This document shows, in pieces, positions 8,246-16,675 of a stretch of 37,600 nt of DNA. Below the pieces are notes generated by a model. That model did no database searches, was not told the origin of the DNA, and saw nothing but the letters and a program-made list of their open reading frames with translations. This DNA comes from UBA3064 sp023258775 (GTDB lineage Bacteria > Pseudomonadota > Gammaproteobacteria > Burkholderiales > Burkholderiaceae_E), in contig JBIKXS010000032.1 of NCBI GenBank assembly GCA_044355655.1, positions 1 to 37,600 on the forward strand, read 5' to 3'. Every line of letters begins with the position of its first letter. Position 1 is the stretch's first letter. The position numbers and the translations under genes are program-made.

Positions 8246-9324
8246 CTCAGATCAAATCTGCGGCAAAACGCTGGAAACCTGAGCACACCGACAATCGGCG
8301 GCTCGCCAATCTGTGCGGGGCGCTTGACGCAAACCTAAGGCATATCGAGTCAAGCCTTGATGTCAGTATTCGCCGACAGCAAGCTGTTTTCGTCGTTAAA
8401 GGCTTTAGCCAGGATGCTGATATGGCTATCGTAGCGCTCCAATTTTTTTATGCACGCGCAACCCGGGCACTTGAAGAAGACGATATCGCCCTGGGTTTAA
8501 TCAGCTTACGCGAACAGCCCCCAAATGGTTCAACAACACAGCCCGGTCGTTTAGCAAGTCAAGATGCCCTTGCAGCCAACAACGACAAAGCCCTCGCTGC
8601 GAAGACCCATGGTGGGCATGCCGCTGCCACCAATCCCAATTTGCTACCAGCACATGGTGAAATCCGTTTGCACACAAAACGCAGCGACCTGCAGCCTCGA
8701 ACGCCCAATCAGCTACTTTATGTGCAACATATTTTGAGCCATGACTTAAGTTTTGGTATCGGACCAGCAGGCACAGGGAAAACTTATTTAGCGGTTGCGT
8801 GTGCGGTTGATGCCTTAGAGCGTGAACAAGTCAAGCGCATTATCCTCACACGGCCTGCTGTTGAAGCCGGCGAGAGGCTCGGTTTTCTACCTGGCGATCT
8901 GGCACAAAAAGTAGATCCTTATTTAAGACCGCTTTACGATGCGCTCTATGACTTGATGGGTTTTGAGCGTGTGAATCGAGCCATGGAAAGGCAAAGTATT
9001 GAGATTGCTCCGCTAGCTTATATGCGCGGACGCACACTCAACCATGCCTTTATTATTCTTGATGAGGCGCAAAACACAACCGCTGAACAAATGAAAATGT
9101 TCTTGACTCGCTTGGGTTTTGGTTCGCGGGCGGTTGTGACGGGCGATCCCACACAGATTGATCTACCCAAAGGAACGACAAGCGGCTTGATCAACGCAAG
9201 ACGCATTCTCGATCAAGTTAAAGGTATTGCCTTTACCGAGTTCGATAGCTCCGATGTTGTTCGCCATCCTTTGGTGGGGCGTATCGTTGATGCCTACGAA
9301 CGCCAGACCCGACTTGAGCACTAA
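8242..9324 (+). CDS. ybeZ: PhoH-like ATPase YbeZ
   Basis: A cytoplasmic P-loop ATPase of the PhoH family, thought to act with the endoribonuclease YbeY in rRNA handling. The Walker A motif GPAGTGKT lies at residues 174-181 and the Walker B FIILDEAQN has Asp274-Glu275; VTGDPTQIDLP is the usual sensor segment. The N-terminal 85 residues hold the KH-like small domain typical of YbeZ. Between them lies a long, low-complexity Ala/Asn/Thr-rich linker (about residues 90-150). It starts inside the miaB stop (ATGA) and is followed 11 bases later by ybeY, so the three are almost certainly co-transcribed. Confidence 0.95.
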   Translation: MTQIKSAAKRWKPEHTDNRRLANLCGALDANLRHIESSLDVSIRRQQAVFVVKGFSQDADMAIVALQFFYARATRALEEDDIALGLISLREQPPNGSTTQPGRLASQDALAANNDKALAAKTHGGHAAATNPNLLPAHGEIRLHTKRSDLQPRTPNQLLYVQHILSHDLSFGIGPAGTGKTYLAVACAVDALEREQVKRIILTRPAVEAGERLGFLPGDLAQKVDPYLRPLYDALYDLMGFERVNRAMERQSIEIAPLAYMRGRTLNHAFIILDEAQNTTAEQMKMFLTRLGFGSRAVVTGDPTQIDLPKGTTSGLINARRILDQVKGIAFTEFDSSDVVRHPLVGRIVDAYERQTRLEH

Positions 9325-9335
9325 ACAAGAAAAGC

Positions 9336-9788
9336 TTGGACACTGAAATCAGCTTGCAACGCGGCCAGGGTATTGTGCGGTGGCCAATTCCTACTTCGCG
9401 CCTTCGCCGCTGGGTAAAACTTGCGCTTGAAGGGGAAGTCGCACATTTAAACCTGCGCTTGGTCGGCACCGAAGAAGGCAAACAACTCAATGCGCAATGG
9501 CGTCATGCGCATAAGCCCACCAATGTGCTGACTTTTGCCTACACGCAGCAAGCCCCCTGGGAGGCCGATATAATTTTTTGTCTTCCTGTTATCGAAACTG
9601 AATCGGAGCGCGCAAGCATGCCTTTGGCGCAGCACTTTGCGCATTTGGTGATTCATGGGGTTTTGCATGCACGCGGTATGGACCATGAGTTGCCCGCTAT
9701 GGCTGCGCTCATGGAGGCGCGCGAAGTTCAACTGCTGGCCCGTTTGCGCATGCCCGATCCTTATAAGGCGATGGACGCGCGAGCGTGA
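9336..9788 (+). CDS. ybeY: Endoribonuclease YbeY, rRNA maturation factor
   Basis: A 150-residue zinc-dependent RNase needed for 16S rRNA 3' end maturation and 70S ribosome quality control. The metal-binding signature is complete: HGVLHARGMDH gives His107, His111 and His117, the H-x3-H-x5-H pattern of the family, preceded by the conserved PTNVLTF region. The start appears to be TTG at 9336, since no in-frame ATG precedes the conserved core; a downstream GTG at about 9377 would remove 14 residues. The stop overlaps the GTG of lnt (GTGA). In most relatives a corC/ybeX gene lies between ybeY and lnt; it is missing here. Confidence 0.94.
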   Translation: MDTEISLQRGQGIVRWPIPTSRLRRWVKLALEGEVAHLNLRLVGTEEGKQLNAQWRHAHKPTNVLTFAYTQQAPWEADIIFCLPVIETESERASMPLAQHFAHLVIHGVLHARGMDHELPAMAALMEAREVQLLARLRMPDPYKAMDARA

Positions 9789-11386
9789 CCACAAAACTGC
9801 CCTTGCTCGTGCTCGCCCTGAGCCTTGCTGCGAGCGTTCAAGCGATGAGCTTCGGGCCAATTCACCATGAACTCTTGCAGGTTTTAAGTTTCGCAGCGGC
9901 GTTGAGCTTCATCGAACTGCGCGCCAAACGTAGCTGGCTGCTGTTTTTTTACTTCCATACCCTCACGCTTCTCATCGGCCTGTCTTGGCTGCATATTTCG
10001 ATGACACGCTATGGAGGCATGCCTCAAGCACTTTCTGCGGCCGCGCTTGTTGGATTTTGTATGTATCTCGCACTCTTTGGCACAGCGGCCTTTGCCTTAT
10101 ATCGACAAGCCATACTCCGCAAATGGGTTGGGCCAGGCCTGGGCGCCGGCTTTGCCTTTGGCGGACTCTGGGGCCTTTTTGAGCTCCTGCGTGCTGGACT
10201 ATTCACCGGTTTCCCATGGCTATCGGTAGGCTACGCCCATGTTGACGGTGTTTTGAGTCATTGGGCAGCGTGGGTTGGCGTCTATGGGATCAGTGCCTTA
10301 GCAATCGCAGCCGCGCTTTGGCTTGCTGCCTTGCTGCGAGGTTCAGCGCCATACACGCAACAAGCGACCGAGGGCACGGCGAAAACGCCATCGGTGTTGT
10401 TCAAAAGCGATGGAAAGCCTGGCTTGATCATCGCGCTAGCCTTGCTCGTGATCGCCAGCAGCCTTTTGCAGCACAACTGGGTAAACCCAAGCGGATCATC
10501 ATTCAGAAGCCTGCTGATGCAAACCAATGTGTCCCAGCTGCAAAAATTCGATGCGCAGCGCCTGCTTGAGCAGCATGAGCGAATCGTGAATATGGTTCTG
10601 AGGGCGCAGGTTGACCTGACGGTCAGTCCTGAGACAGCTTGGATCAGCCCCTGGGCGCACAGCCCCGTAGAAAGCCGCGACAAACTGGTGCAGGCACTTG
10701 CAAAGCAAGGCGGGGTGCTCGCACTGGGCATGCCGCTTGGCAAGCACATCGAAAACGGCGAAACACTCCCGATTCGAAGCAATAGCCTTGTCTTAATGCA
10801 AAGCCAAGGCCAGTGGCTTGGCCGCTATGACAAGCAGCATTTGGTGCCATTTGGTGAGTTCGTGCCCCCTGGTTTTCGCTGGTTTGTTGAGCAAATGCGC
10901 ATACCGCTGGGTGATTTTGAGCGTGGCGAAGGCCCAGCGCCCATACACCCTGTCGCCGGGCGACTCATTGGTTTTAATATTTGCTACGAAGATCTTTTCC
11001 CAGAGGCCATCGCTTTGCAAGTTCAGCAAGGCGCCCATGTATTGGTCAATGCGAGTAATCTCGCATGGTTCGGCGACTCGCATGCCTTGCATCAGCATTT
11101 ACAAATCAGCCGCATGCGAAGTTTGGAGTTACAACGCCCCATGCTGCGTGCCACCAACACCGGCGCGACCGCCGCGATTAGCGCTGACGGTCGAGTCCTC
11201 GCAAAGCTGCCCCATCTCAGCGAGGAAGTGCTCGTTACGAGCGTGCAACCGATGCACGGACTCACACCCTTTGCACGCTATCGACTTAGCGGCACATTGG
11301 TTTTCCTGAGTCTTATGCTGATCATCGCCTTATGTCTCGCTCGGTTTGAAGCATTGACAAACAGAGGGATTAAAATCTCGTCATGA
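9785..11386 (+). CDS. lnt: Apolipoprotein N-acyltransferase
   Basis: An integral inner-membrane enzyme that transfers the third acyl chain from phospholipid to the N-terminal Cys of lipoproteins, the last step before Lol sorting. The 533 residues contain about seven hydrophobic segments in the first 230 residues, a periplasmic nitrilase-fold domain, and a final membrane segment near residues 500-520. The catalytic triad is visible as Glu283 (SPETAW), Lys350 (GRYDKQHLVPFGE) and Cys400 (FNICYEDLFPE). Translation starts at GTG 9785, overlapping the ybeY stop, and ends as ATGA at the glyQ start. Its product would mature the Pal lipoprotein encoded later in this window. Confidence 0.95.
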   Translation: MTTKLPLLVLALSLAASVQAMSFGPIHHELLQVLSFAAALSFIELRAKRSWLLFFYFHTLTLLIGLSWLHISMTRYGGMPQALSAAALVGFCMYLALFGTAAFALYRQAILRKWVGPGLGAGFAFGGLWGLFELLRAGLFTGFPWLSVGYAHVDGVLSHWAAWVGVYGISALAIAAALWLAALLRGSAPYTQQATEGTAKTPSVLFKSDGKPGLIIALALLVIASSLLQHNWVNPSGSSFRSLLMQTNVSQLQKFDAQRLLEQHERIVNMVLRAQVDLTVSPETAWISPWAHSPVESRDKLVQALAKQGGVLALGMPLGKHIENGETLPIRSNSLVLMQSQGQWLGRYDKQHLVPFGEFVPPGFRWFVEQMRIPLGDFERGEGPAPIHPVAGRLIGFNICYEDLFPEAIALQVQQGAHVLVNASNLAWFGDSHALHQHLQISRMRSLELQRPMLRATNTGATAAISADGRVLAKLPHLSEEVLVTSVQPMHGLTPFARYRLSGTLVFLSLMLIIALCLARFEALTNRGIKISS

Positions 11387-12276
11387 ATCCAAGCTTTCAA
11401 GAAATTATGCTGCGGCTGCAAGCCTATTGGAACGAGCAAGGCTGTGCACTTCTTCAACCTTACGACATGGAAGTTGGCGCAGGCACTTTTCACACCGCCA
11501 CCTTTTTGCGTGCGATTGGCCCCGAACCCTGGAAGGCCGCCTATGTGCAGCCCTCGCGCCGTCCCAAGGATGGCCGCTATGGGGAAAATCCAAATCGGCT
11601 GCAGCACTACTATCAGTACCAAGTGGTGCTTAAGCCCTCGCCCACCGACATTTTGGAGCGCTATTTAGGATCCTTGCGTGCGCTGGGCATTGATACCCAA
11701 CGAAACGACATTCGCTTTGTTGAAGATGACTGGGAATCGCCAACCTTGGGTGCTTGGGGTCTGGGCTGGGAAGTCTGGCTCAATGGCATGGAAGTGACCC
11801 AATTCACTTATTTCCAGGAAGTAGGCTCGCTTCGTTGCCAACCGATCACGGGCGAGATCACCTATGGTCTAGAGCGTCTTGCGATGTACTTGCAAGGTGT
11901 TGAGTCGGTCTACGATCTTCGTTGGACCAAAGGCTTGCTTTATCGCGATGTGTTTCATCAAAACGAAGTGGAGCAGTCGCGTTATAACTTTGAACTGGCC
12001 AACACCAGCTTATTGCTGCATCAGTTCGACGCCTATGAGGCTGAGGCGCAAAAACTCATTGAACATCAGCTCGCCCTGCCAGCCTATGAAATGGTGATGA
12101 AGTGCTCGCACAGTTTCAATTTGCTTGATGCGCGAGGAGCGATCTCAGTCACCGAACGCGCGGCCTACATTGGCCGCGTACGCGCACTAGCCCGTAAAGT
12201 GGCGCAAACCTACTACGATGCCCGCCAAGCGCTTGGCTTTCCGATGCTCCCTGACCAGGATGCCCAGCATGGCTGA
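11383..12276 (+). CDS. glyQ: Glycine-tRNA ligase alpha subunit
   Basis: The catalytic alpha subunit of the bacterial alpha2-beta2 glycyl-tRNA synthetase, which activates glycine with ATP in the cytoplasm. The 297 residues are close to the family length. The hallmark N-terminus FQEIMLRLQAYWNEQGC and the class II core segments PSRRPKDGRYGENPNRLQ and TYGLERLAMYLQGV are all present. The start overlaps the lnt stop by four bases, and the end overlaps glyS by eight (ATGGCTGA), so the two subunits are translationally coupled, which helps equal production. Confidence 0.98.
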   Translation: MNPSFQEIMLRLQAYWNEQGCALLQPYDMEVGAGTFHTATFLRAIGPEPWKAAYVQPSRRPKDGRYGENPNRLQHYYQYQVVLKPSPTDILERYLGSLRALGIDTQRNDIRFVEDDWESPTLGAWGLGWEVWLNGMEVTQFTYFQEVGSLRCQPITGEITYGLERLAMYLQGVESVYDLRWTKGLLYRDVFHQNEVEQSRYNFELANTSLLLHQFDAYEAEAQKLIEHQLALPAYEMVMKCSHSFNLLDARGAISVTERAAYIGRVRALARKVAQTYYDARQALGFPMLPDQDAQHG

Positions 12277-14431
12277 CACCGCAAGCCTTTTGATCGAACT
12301 GCTCACCGAGGAATTGCCCCCTAAGTCCTTACGCCAGTTGTCTGAGCGCTTTGGTGCTGGGATTCTCGAAGGACTTGCCTCGCATCAGTGGCTTGACCGC
12401 ATCGATGCGCAGGATTACAAGCGCTTTGCCACGCCGCGTCGACTCGGCATCCTAGTCCACCATGTGCGCTCAAAAGGACTGCCACGCGAGCGATTGATCA
12501 AAGGACCCTCCTTACAGGTTGGACTTGACGCTGATGCCAAACCAACTCAGGCATTGATCAAGTGGGCTCAACGCCAAGGGGCTGCGATCGATGCCTTGGA
12601 GCAATTAAGCGACGGCAAGCAAACTGTTTTCGCATGCCGGCACACCGAGCCAGGCGCTTTACTCGATGAGCAGCTCGAATCGGTGATCGCCAAGGCACTT
12701 GCCGATCTGCCAATCCCCAAACTCATGCAGTATCAACTTACTGATGGAAAGACCACGGTAAGTTTTATACGCCCCGCCCACGCACTGCTTGTTCTGCACG
12801 GCGAGCGCGTTGTGCCGATGAACTTGCTCGGACTGAAGGCGAATCGTCTGACCCAAGGGCACCGTTTTCAGGGTGAAGCGCAGATTAGTATCGATCACGC
12901 CGACAATTATGAATTGATCATGCGCAACAAAGGCGCCGTGATCGTCGACATGGATGAGCGTAAAAAGGCCATCCACGAGGCACTTGTGAGCCAGGCGGCT
13001 TCGCTCGGCGCCCATCTCGGTGAGGACCAGGTCACTGCATCACTTCTTGAAGAAGTCACTGCACTTGTGGAGCGTGGGGCGGTGTACTGTGGAAAGTTTG
13101 ACCAAGACTTTTTGAAAGTGCCACAAGAGTGTTTGATGCTCACCATGCGCACCAATCAAAAGTACTTCCCCTTATTCGACGCGCAACAAAAGCTTTTGCC
13201 CCGGTTTTTAATGGTGTCAAACATGACGGTCGACGATCCTTCGCTGATCATCCATGGCAACGAACGGGTGGTTCGACCAAGGCTTGCCGATGCAGGCTTT
13301 TTCTTTGAGCAAGACCAAAAGCAAAGGCTTGAAGCGCGCCTGCCGCAACTTGCTCAGGTGATTTATCACGCCAAGCTGGGCACTCAAGCCGATCGAGCCC
13401 AACGTGTTGCCGAGATTGCATCCTGGATTGCTCAGCGACTCTCCCTCGACGTCGAAATCGCCCGCCGCGCAGCTTTGCTTGCCAAGACCGATTTGCTCAC
13501 CTTGATGGTGGGCGAGTTTCCTGAGCTACAAGGCGTCATGGGCCGCTATTACGCGCTTATCGATGGCGAGGACCCGGCGCTGGCCGAATCAATTGCCGAG
13601 CAATATCTACCCCGATTTGCGGGCGATTCGCTCGCAAAAACCCCCATCGGGATCGTGCTTGCGCTTGCAGACAAGCTTGAAACCCTTTGTGGTTTGTTTG
13701 CCATCGGGCAATTGCCAACCGGCGACAAAGATCCTTTCGCACTGCGACGTCAGGCCCTGGGGGTTTTGCGCATGCTATTGGAATGCAACCTCGATTTGAG
13801 TCTCAGCGAATTGATCGATTGTGGATTGCGCGGGCTCAAGCACAAGCAAACCCATCCGAGCGCAAGCGCCGATCTGATCCGATTTTTTAACGATAGGCTC
13901 GCGGTTTATCTTCGAGAACAAGGCTGGGCACAAAACCTCATTCAAGCCTTGCTCGCGCGACCACAAGCACAGTTATATCGACTTCAGGAGCGGCTTAAAG
14001 CCTTGGAAGCCTTTAGTCGCGAAGAAGCTGCAGTCTCGCTGGCGGCTGCCAATCGGCGTATCGCTAATTTATTGCGCAAGCAAAACCATGGGCAATACAG
14101 CAAGGCCGATGGGCAAGGCGGCAAGGTTGACGGGGACAGCAAGGTGGCTGGAGGTGGCAAGGTCGATCCGCGATGGCTCAAGGAGCCTGCAGAATTGGCG
14201 CTCTGGGCCAAAGTTTGCGACCTTCAACCCCTTATCGCAGCTGCCACAGCCGAGTACGACGATGCAGGCGTCTTGGGCCTGCTTGCACAGGCAAGACCCG
14301 AAGTCGATCAATTTTTTGAATCGATCATGGTCATGGTCGACGATCCCGTCTTACGTGGCAACCGAATCGCACTGCTCGTCCAATTACATGAGATGATGAA
14401 TCAACTCGCCGACTTGTCGGCGCTTCATTGA
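12269..14431 (+). CDS. glyS: Glycine-tRNA ligase beta subunit
   Basis: The tRNA-binding beta subunit of glycyl-tRNA synthetase. ATG 12269 (MADTASLLIELLTEELPP) matches the family start; an in-frame ATG at 12218 would overlap glyQ by 59 bases and is unlikely. At 720 residues it is about 30 longer than the E. coli protein (689). Part of the excess is a Gly/Lys/Asp-rich insertion at about residues 611-633, built from near-repeats (SKADGQG, GKVDGD, SKVAGG, GKVD), in the C-terminal tRNA-recognition helical domain just before the conserved LKEPAE segment. The family core (IHGNERVVRPRLADAGFF, GEFPELQGVMGRYYA, the C-terminal VMVMVDD) is intact, so the enzyme should be functional. Confidence 0.97.
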   Translation: MADTASLLIELLTEELPPKSLRQLSERFGAGILEGLASHQWLDRIDAQDYKRFATPRRLGILVHHVRSKGLPRERLIKGPSLQVGLDADAKPTQALIKWAQRQGAAIDALEQLSDGKQTVFACRHTEPGALLDEQLESVIAKALADLPIPKLMQYQLTDGKTTVSFIRPAHALLVLHGERVVPMNLLGLKANRLTQGHRFQGEAQISIDHADNYELIMRNKGAVIVDMDERKKAIHEALVSQAASLGAHLGEDQVTASLLEEVTALVERGAVYCGKFDQDFLKVPQECLMLTMRTNQKYFPLFDAQQKLLPRFLMVSNMTVDDPSLIIHGNERVVRPRLADAGFFFEQDQKQRLEARLPQLAQVIYHAKLGTQADRAQRVAEIASWIAQRLSLDVEIARRAALLAKTDLLTLMVGEFPELQGVMGRYYALIDGEDPALAESIAEQYLPRFAGDSLAKTPIGIVLALADKLETLCGLFAIGQLPTGDKDPFALRRQALGVLRMLLECNLDLSLSELIDCGLRGLKHKQTHPSASADLIRFFNDRLAVYLREQGWAQNLIQALLARPQAQLYRLQERLKALEAFSREEAAVSLAAANRRIANLLRKQNHGQYSKADGQGGKVDGDSKVAGGGKVDPRWLKEPAELALWAKVCDLQPLIAAATAEYDDAGVLGLLAQARPEVDQFFESIMVMVDDPVLRGNRIALLVQLHEMMNQLADLSALH
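14099..14167 (+). repeat. Imperfect 18-base tandem repeat inside glyS
   Basis: Within glyS, four consecutive units begin with AGCAAGG or GGCAAGG: 14099-14119 (21 bases), 14120-14137 and 14138-14155 (18 bases each), and a partial unit 14156-14167. All keep the reading frame and encode the Gly/Lys/Asp-rich insertion. The arrangement suggests expansion by replication slippage. Confidence 0.7.
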
Positions 14432-14439
14432 GCAAGACC

Positions 14440-14982
14440 ATGCTGCAACCGCGCTTTCTGATGCTTGACCGTGACGGCGTCATCAACCTTGACTCAGAGG
14501 CATACATCAAAGCACCCGAGGAATGGACTCCGATTCCTCGAAGTCTTGAAGCGATCGCACTTCTCACCCAAGCAGGTTGGCGCATCGCTGTGGCAACCAA
14601 CCAAGCTGGTCTTGCCCGCGGACTCTTTGACCTTGCAACCCTCAACCGTATCCACGCACGCATGCATGACATGGTGCAACGACAAGGTGGTCGGATCGAG
14701 GCAGTGTTCTTCTGCCCTCACCGTTCACAAGATAATTGTGCTTGTCGTAAACCCAAACCGGGGATGTTGCTTGAAGCTGCCGACCGATTCGGCGCAGACT
14801 TCAGCGGGCAGGCCTTTGTGGGTGATAGTTTGCGCGATTTGCAGGCAGCAAGCGCTGCACATATGCAACCTGTGCTTGTGCGCACCGGCAATGGCATGCA
14901 AACCCTCGAGCAGGCGAGCCTCATTCCCGACGGCACCCAGGTTTATGACGATTTGATGGCCTTTGCAGAAACCCTGCTTTAA
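14440..14982 (+). CDS. gmhB: D-glycero-beta-D-manno-heptose-1,7-bisphosphate 7-phosphatase
   Basis: A HAD-superfamily phosphatase that removes the 7-phosphate of the heptose bisphosphate on the way to ADP-heptose for the LPS inner core. The 180 residues start MLQPRFLMLDRDGVIN, giving the nucleophile and acid Asp10 and Asp12. The zinc-binding loop CPHRSQDNCACRKPKPGM supplies Cys92, His94, Cys100 and Cys102, typical of GmhB. The last HAD motif is FVGDSLRDLQAA. I prefer ATG 14440; a TTG at 14428 overlapping the glyS stop (TTGA) would add four residues. It sits between glyS and plsC in a run of envelope genes. Confidence 0.94.
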   Translation: MLQPRFLMLDRDGVINLDSEAYIKAPEEWTPIPRSLEAIALLTQAGWRIAVATNQAGLARGLFDLATLNRIHARMHDMVQRQGGRIEAVFFCPHRSQDNCACRKPKPGMLLEAADRFGADFSGQAFVGDSLRDLQAASAAHMQPVLVRTGNGMQTLEQASLIPDGTQVYDDLMAFAETLL

Positions 14983-15014
14983 GTCATCACCCCTGGCTAA
15001 GGCTCACGCAGAAG

Positions 15015-15749
15015 ATGGCAGCCCTCGGTAGTTTGCTCTTTGGACTCGTGATGCTCATCACGGTGATTCCCTACGCCTTTCTAACCTTGCTGTGGTCCCC
15101 CCTACCCTTGCATTGGCGATACAAACTTACCGTCGGTTGGCCTAAAGCGATGCTATGGGTAGGACGATGGTGTTGCGGCATGCGTTGGACCTGCAAAGGC
15201 TGGGACAAATTGCCTAATGGGCCAGCCATCATCATGCCCAAACACCAATCGACCTGGGAGACTTTTTTTCTTATCGCCTACATGCCCAGAGAAGCAGTGT
15301 TTGTCTTCAAACGTGAACTGTTATGGGTTCCATTTTTTGGATGGGGTTTAGGACTCTTGCGGATGATCCATATCGACCGCTCAAAAGGCGCTGATGCCTT
15401 TGAACACGTGGTACGACAAGGCGCAGAAAAGCTCGCGCAAGGACGTTGGATCGTTATGTTTCCAGAGGGTACGCGGACGGAACCAGGCATCGAGGGTCGC
15501 TATAAAACCGGCGGCGCACGACTTGCTTTAAGAACGGGCGTACCCGTCGTCCCCATCGCTGTGAACAGCGGCGAGTGTTGGCCAAAAGGTGCCTGGATTA
15601 AGCGTCCCGGTCTTATTACCGTCTCGATCGGCGATCCGATTCCATCGGAAGGTAAGCGCCCCGAAGCATTAACCGAAGAGGTTCGCAGCTGGATCGAAGC
15701 CGAAATGCGAATACTGAATCCAGAACGTTATCAAAACACCGATCGATGA
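15015..15749 (+). CDS. plsC: 1-acyl-sn-glycerol-3-phosphate acyltransferase
   Basis: A membrane-bound acyltransferase converting lysophosphatidic acid to phosphatidic acid, the second acylation in phospholipid synthesis. The 244 residues start with a hydrophobic anchor (about residues 4-28). The catalytic motif is HQSTWE (His77 to Glu82), that is HX4E rather than the textbook HX4D, followed by the substrate-binding FPEGTR (149-154) and the VPVVPIAVNSG block. The Glu form is familiar to me from betaproteobacterial PlsC, so I do not read it as a defect. It is 32 bases after gmhB and 16 bases before the metallopeptidase gene. Confidence 0.93.
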   Translation: MAALGSLLFGLVMLITVIPYAFLTLLWSPLPLHWRYKLTVGWPKAMLWVGRWCCGMRWTCKGWDKLPNGPAIIMPKHQSTWETFFLIAYMPREAVFVFKRELLWVPFFGWGLGLLRMIHIDRSKGADAFEHVVRQGAEKLAQGRWIVMFPEGTRTEPGIEGRYKTGGARLALRTGVPVVPIAVNSGECWPKGAWIKRPGLITVSIGDPIPSEGKRPEALTEEVRSWIEAEMRILNPERYQNTDR

Positions 15750-15765
15750 TAGCCTGGAGAAGTTT

Positions 15766-16674
15766 GTGACAGGTAAAAGACTTTCGCGTTGGCTAAATGA
15801 ACTACTGGGCCGCAAAGCAACTGAGCCAGCGCTCAAGCCCTTGGTTCAAGACCGTTTCTTTATATATGGCGGTCAAAGCATCGCCTACACACTGATTCGA
15901 CGCCCAAGAAAGAGTATCGGTTTTAGGATCACAGCAAAGGGGCTTGAGGTCAGTGCTCCGAGCTGGGTAAGTCTCAAAGCGATCGAAGAAGGTCTAATCG
16001 AAAAGGCAAGCTGGATAAAGAAGCATATGAGCCGTATCGAAAGCGCATCAGCCTTGCGCCAGGACCGATATGACTATTATCTAAAACATAAAATGATTCC
16101 GCTTTGGGGGCAATCGATTCGCATGCTGCGCAGTGAAAAGCCAGGTTTGCGATTGATCCAACAAGCAGATCATGGATCAAGCCATGACATTCTTGCCTCT
16201 GCTCGCTCACTCGATCCACATCAAAGCGCGGTCGAATCAAACGAAATGGGTTCCCGCGAAAACCTCACCATCGAAAGCAATCGCGGTTCGGTTTTGCTCT
16301 GTCATGAGTCAGTTTCAAGAGAACGCCTGATCGCCTGGCTCAAGCGAGAAGCACATCGAGATTTTGATCTCAGGATCAAGCGCTTTGCCAACCAGCTGGG
16401 CTTTGGACCGTCGAGCTGGCAACTCAGTTCAGCGCAGTCGCGCTGGGGCAGCTGCAACTCAAAGGCCGTCATTCGATTGAACTGGCGTTTGATTCACCAC
16501 GACCCCAAACTCATCGACTATGTTGTTGTCCATGAACTGGCCCATTTGAAGGAACTGAACCACAGCCCGCGTTACTGGGCGATCGTGGAATCCGTCTTGC
16601 CTGACTATCGTGAGCGCCGCCAGCTTTTGAGGCATGATCATGACCCGGGCACCACTCTACTCAAGGAGACCTAG
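15766..16674 (+). CDS. YgjP-like zinc metallopeptidase (M48/DUF45 type)
   Basis: A 302-residue predicted cytoplasmic zinc metallopeptidase of the YgjP (DUF45, SprT-like) group, whose physiological substrate is unknown to me. The metal motif HELAHLKELNH gives His256, Glu257, His260 and His266, preceded by the family signature RWGSCNSKAVIRLNW. The GTG start at 15766 has a good GGAG ribosome site six bases upstream. Relative to usual family lengths (around 230-250) it is long: about 45 polar residues, roughly 130-175, lie between the N-terminal strands and the catalytic half. The gene ends one base before gloA's ATG, and the gloA ribosome site lies in its last codons. Confidence 0.85.
   Translation: MTGKRLSRWLNELLGRKATEPALKPLVQDRFFIYGGQSIAYTLIRRPRKSIGFRITAKGLEVSAPSWVSLKAIEEGLIEKASWIKKHMSRIESASALRQDRYDYYLKHKMIPLWGQSIRMLRSEKPGLRLIQQADHGSSHDILASARSLDPHQSAVESNEMGSRENLTIESNRGSVLLCHESVSRERLIAWLKREAHRDFDLRIKRFANQLGFGPSSWQLSSAQSRWGSCNSKAVIRLNWRLIHHDPKLIDYVVVHELAHLKELNHSPRYWAIVESVLPDYRERRQLLRHDHDPGTTLLKET
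16663..16668 (+). promoter_or_regulatory. Ribosome binding site of gloA
   Basis: A consensus AAGGAG seven bases before ATG 16676. It decides the gloA start against an in-frame upstream ATG at 16634 that would overlap the metallopeptidase gene. Confidence 0.75.
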
Positions 16675-16675
16675 G

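Noticed and set aside
10282..10782. Minus-strand frame of 166 codons opposite lnt
   Set aside because: Cys/Ser/Arg-rich shadow translation; Lnt shows the complete catalytic triad on the other strand.
15243..15260. PlsC with HX4E instead of HX4D as a loss of activity
   Set aside because: The Glu variant in KHQSTWETF is familiar from betaproteobacterial PlsC, and the FPEGTR motif is intact, so it is most likely functional.
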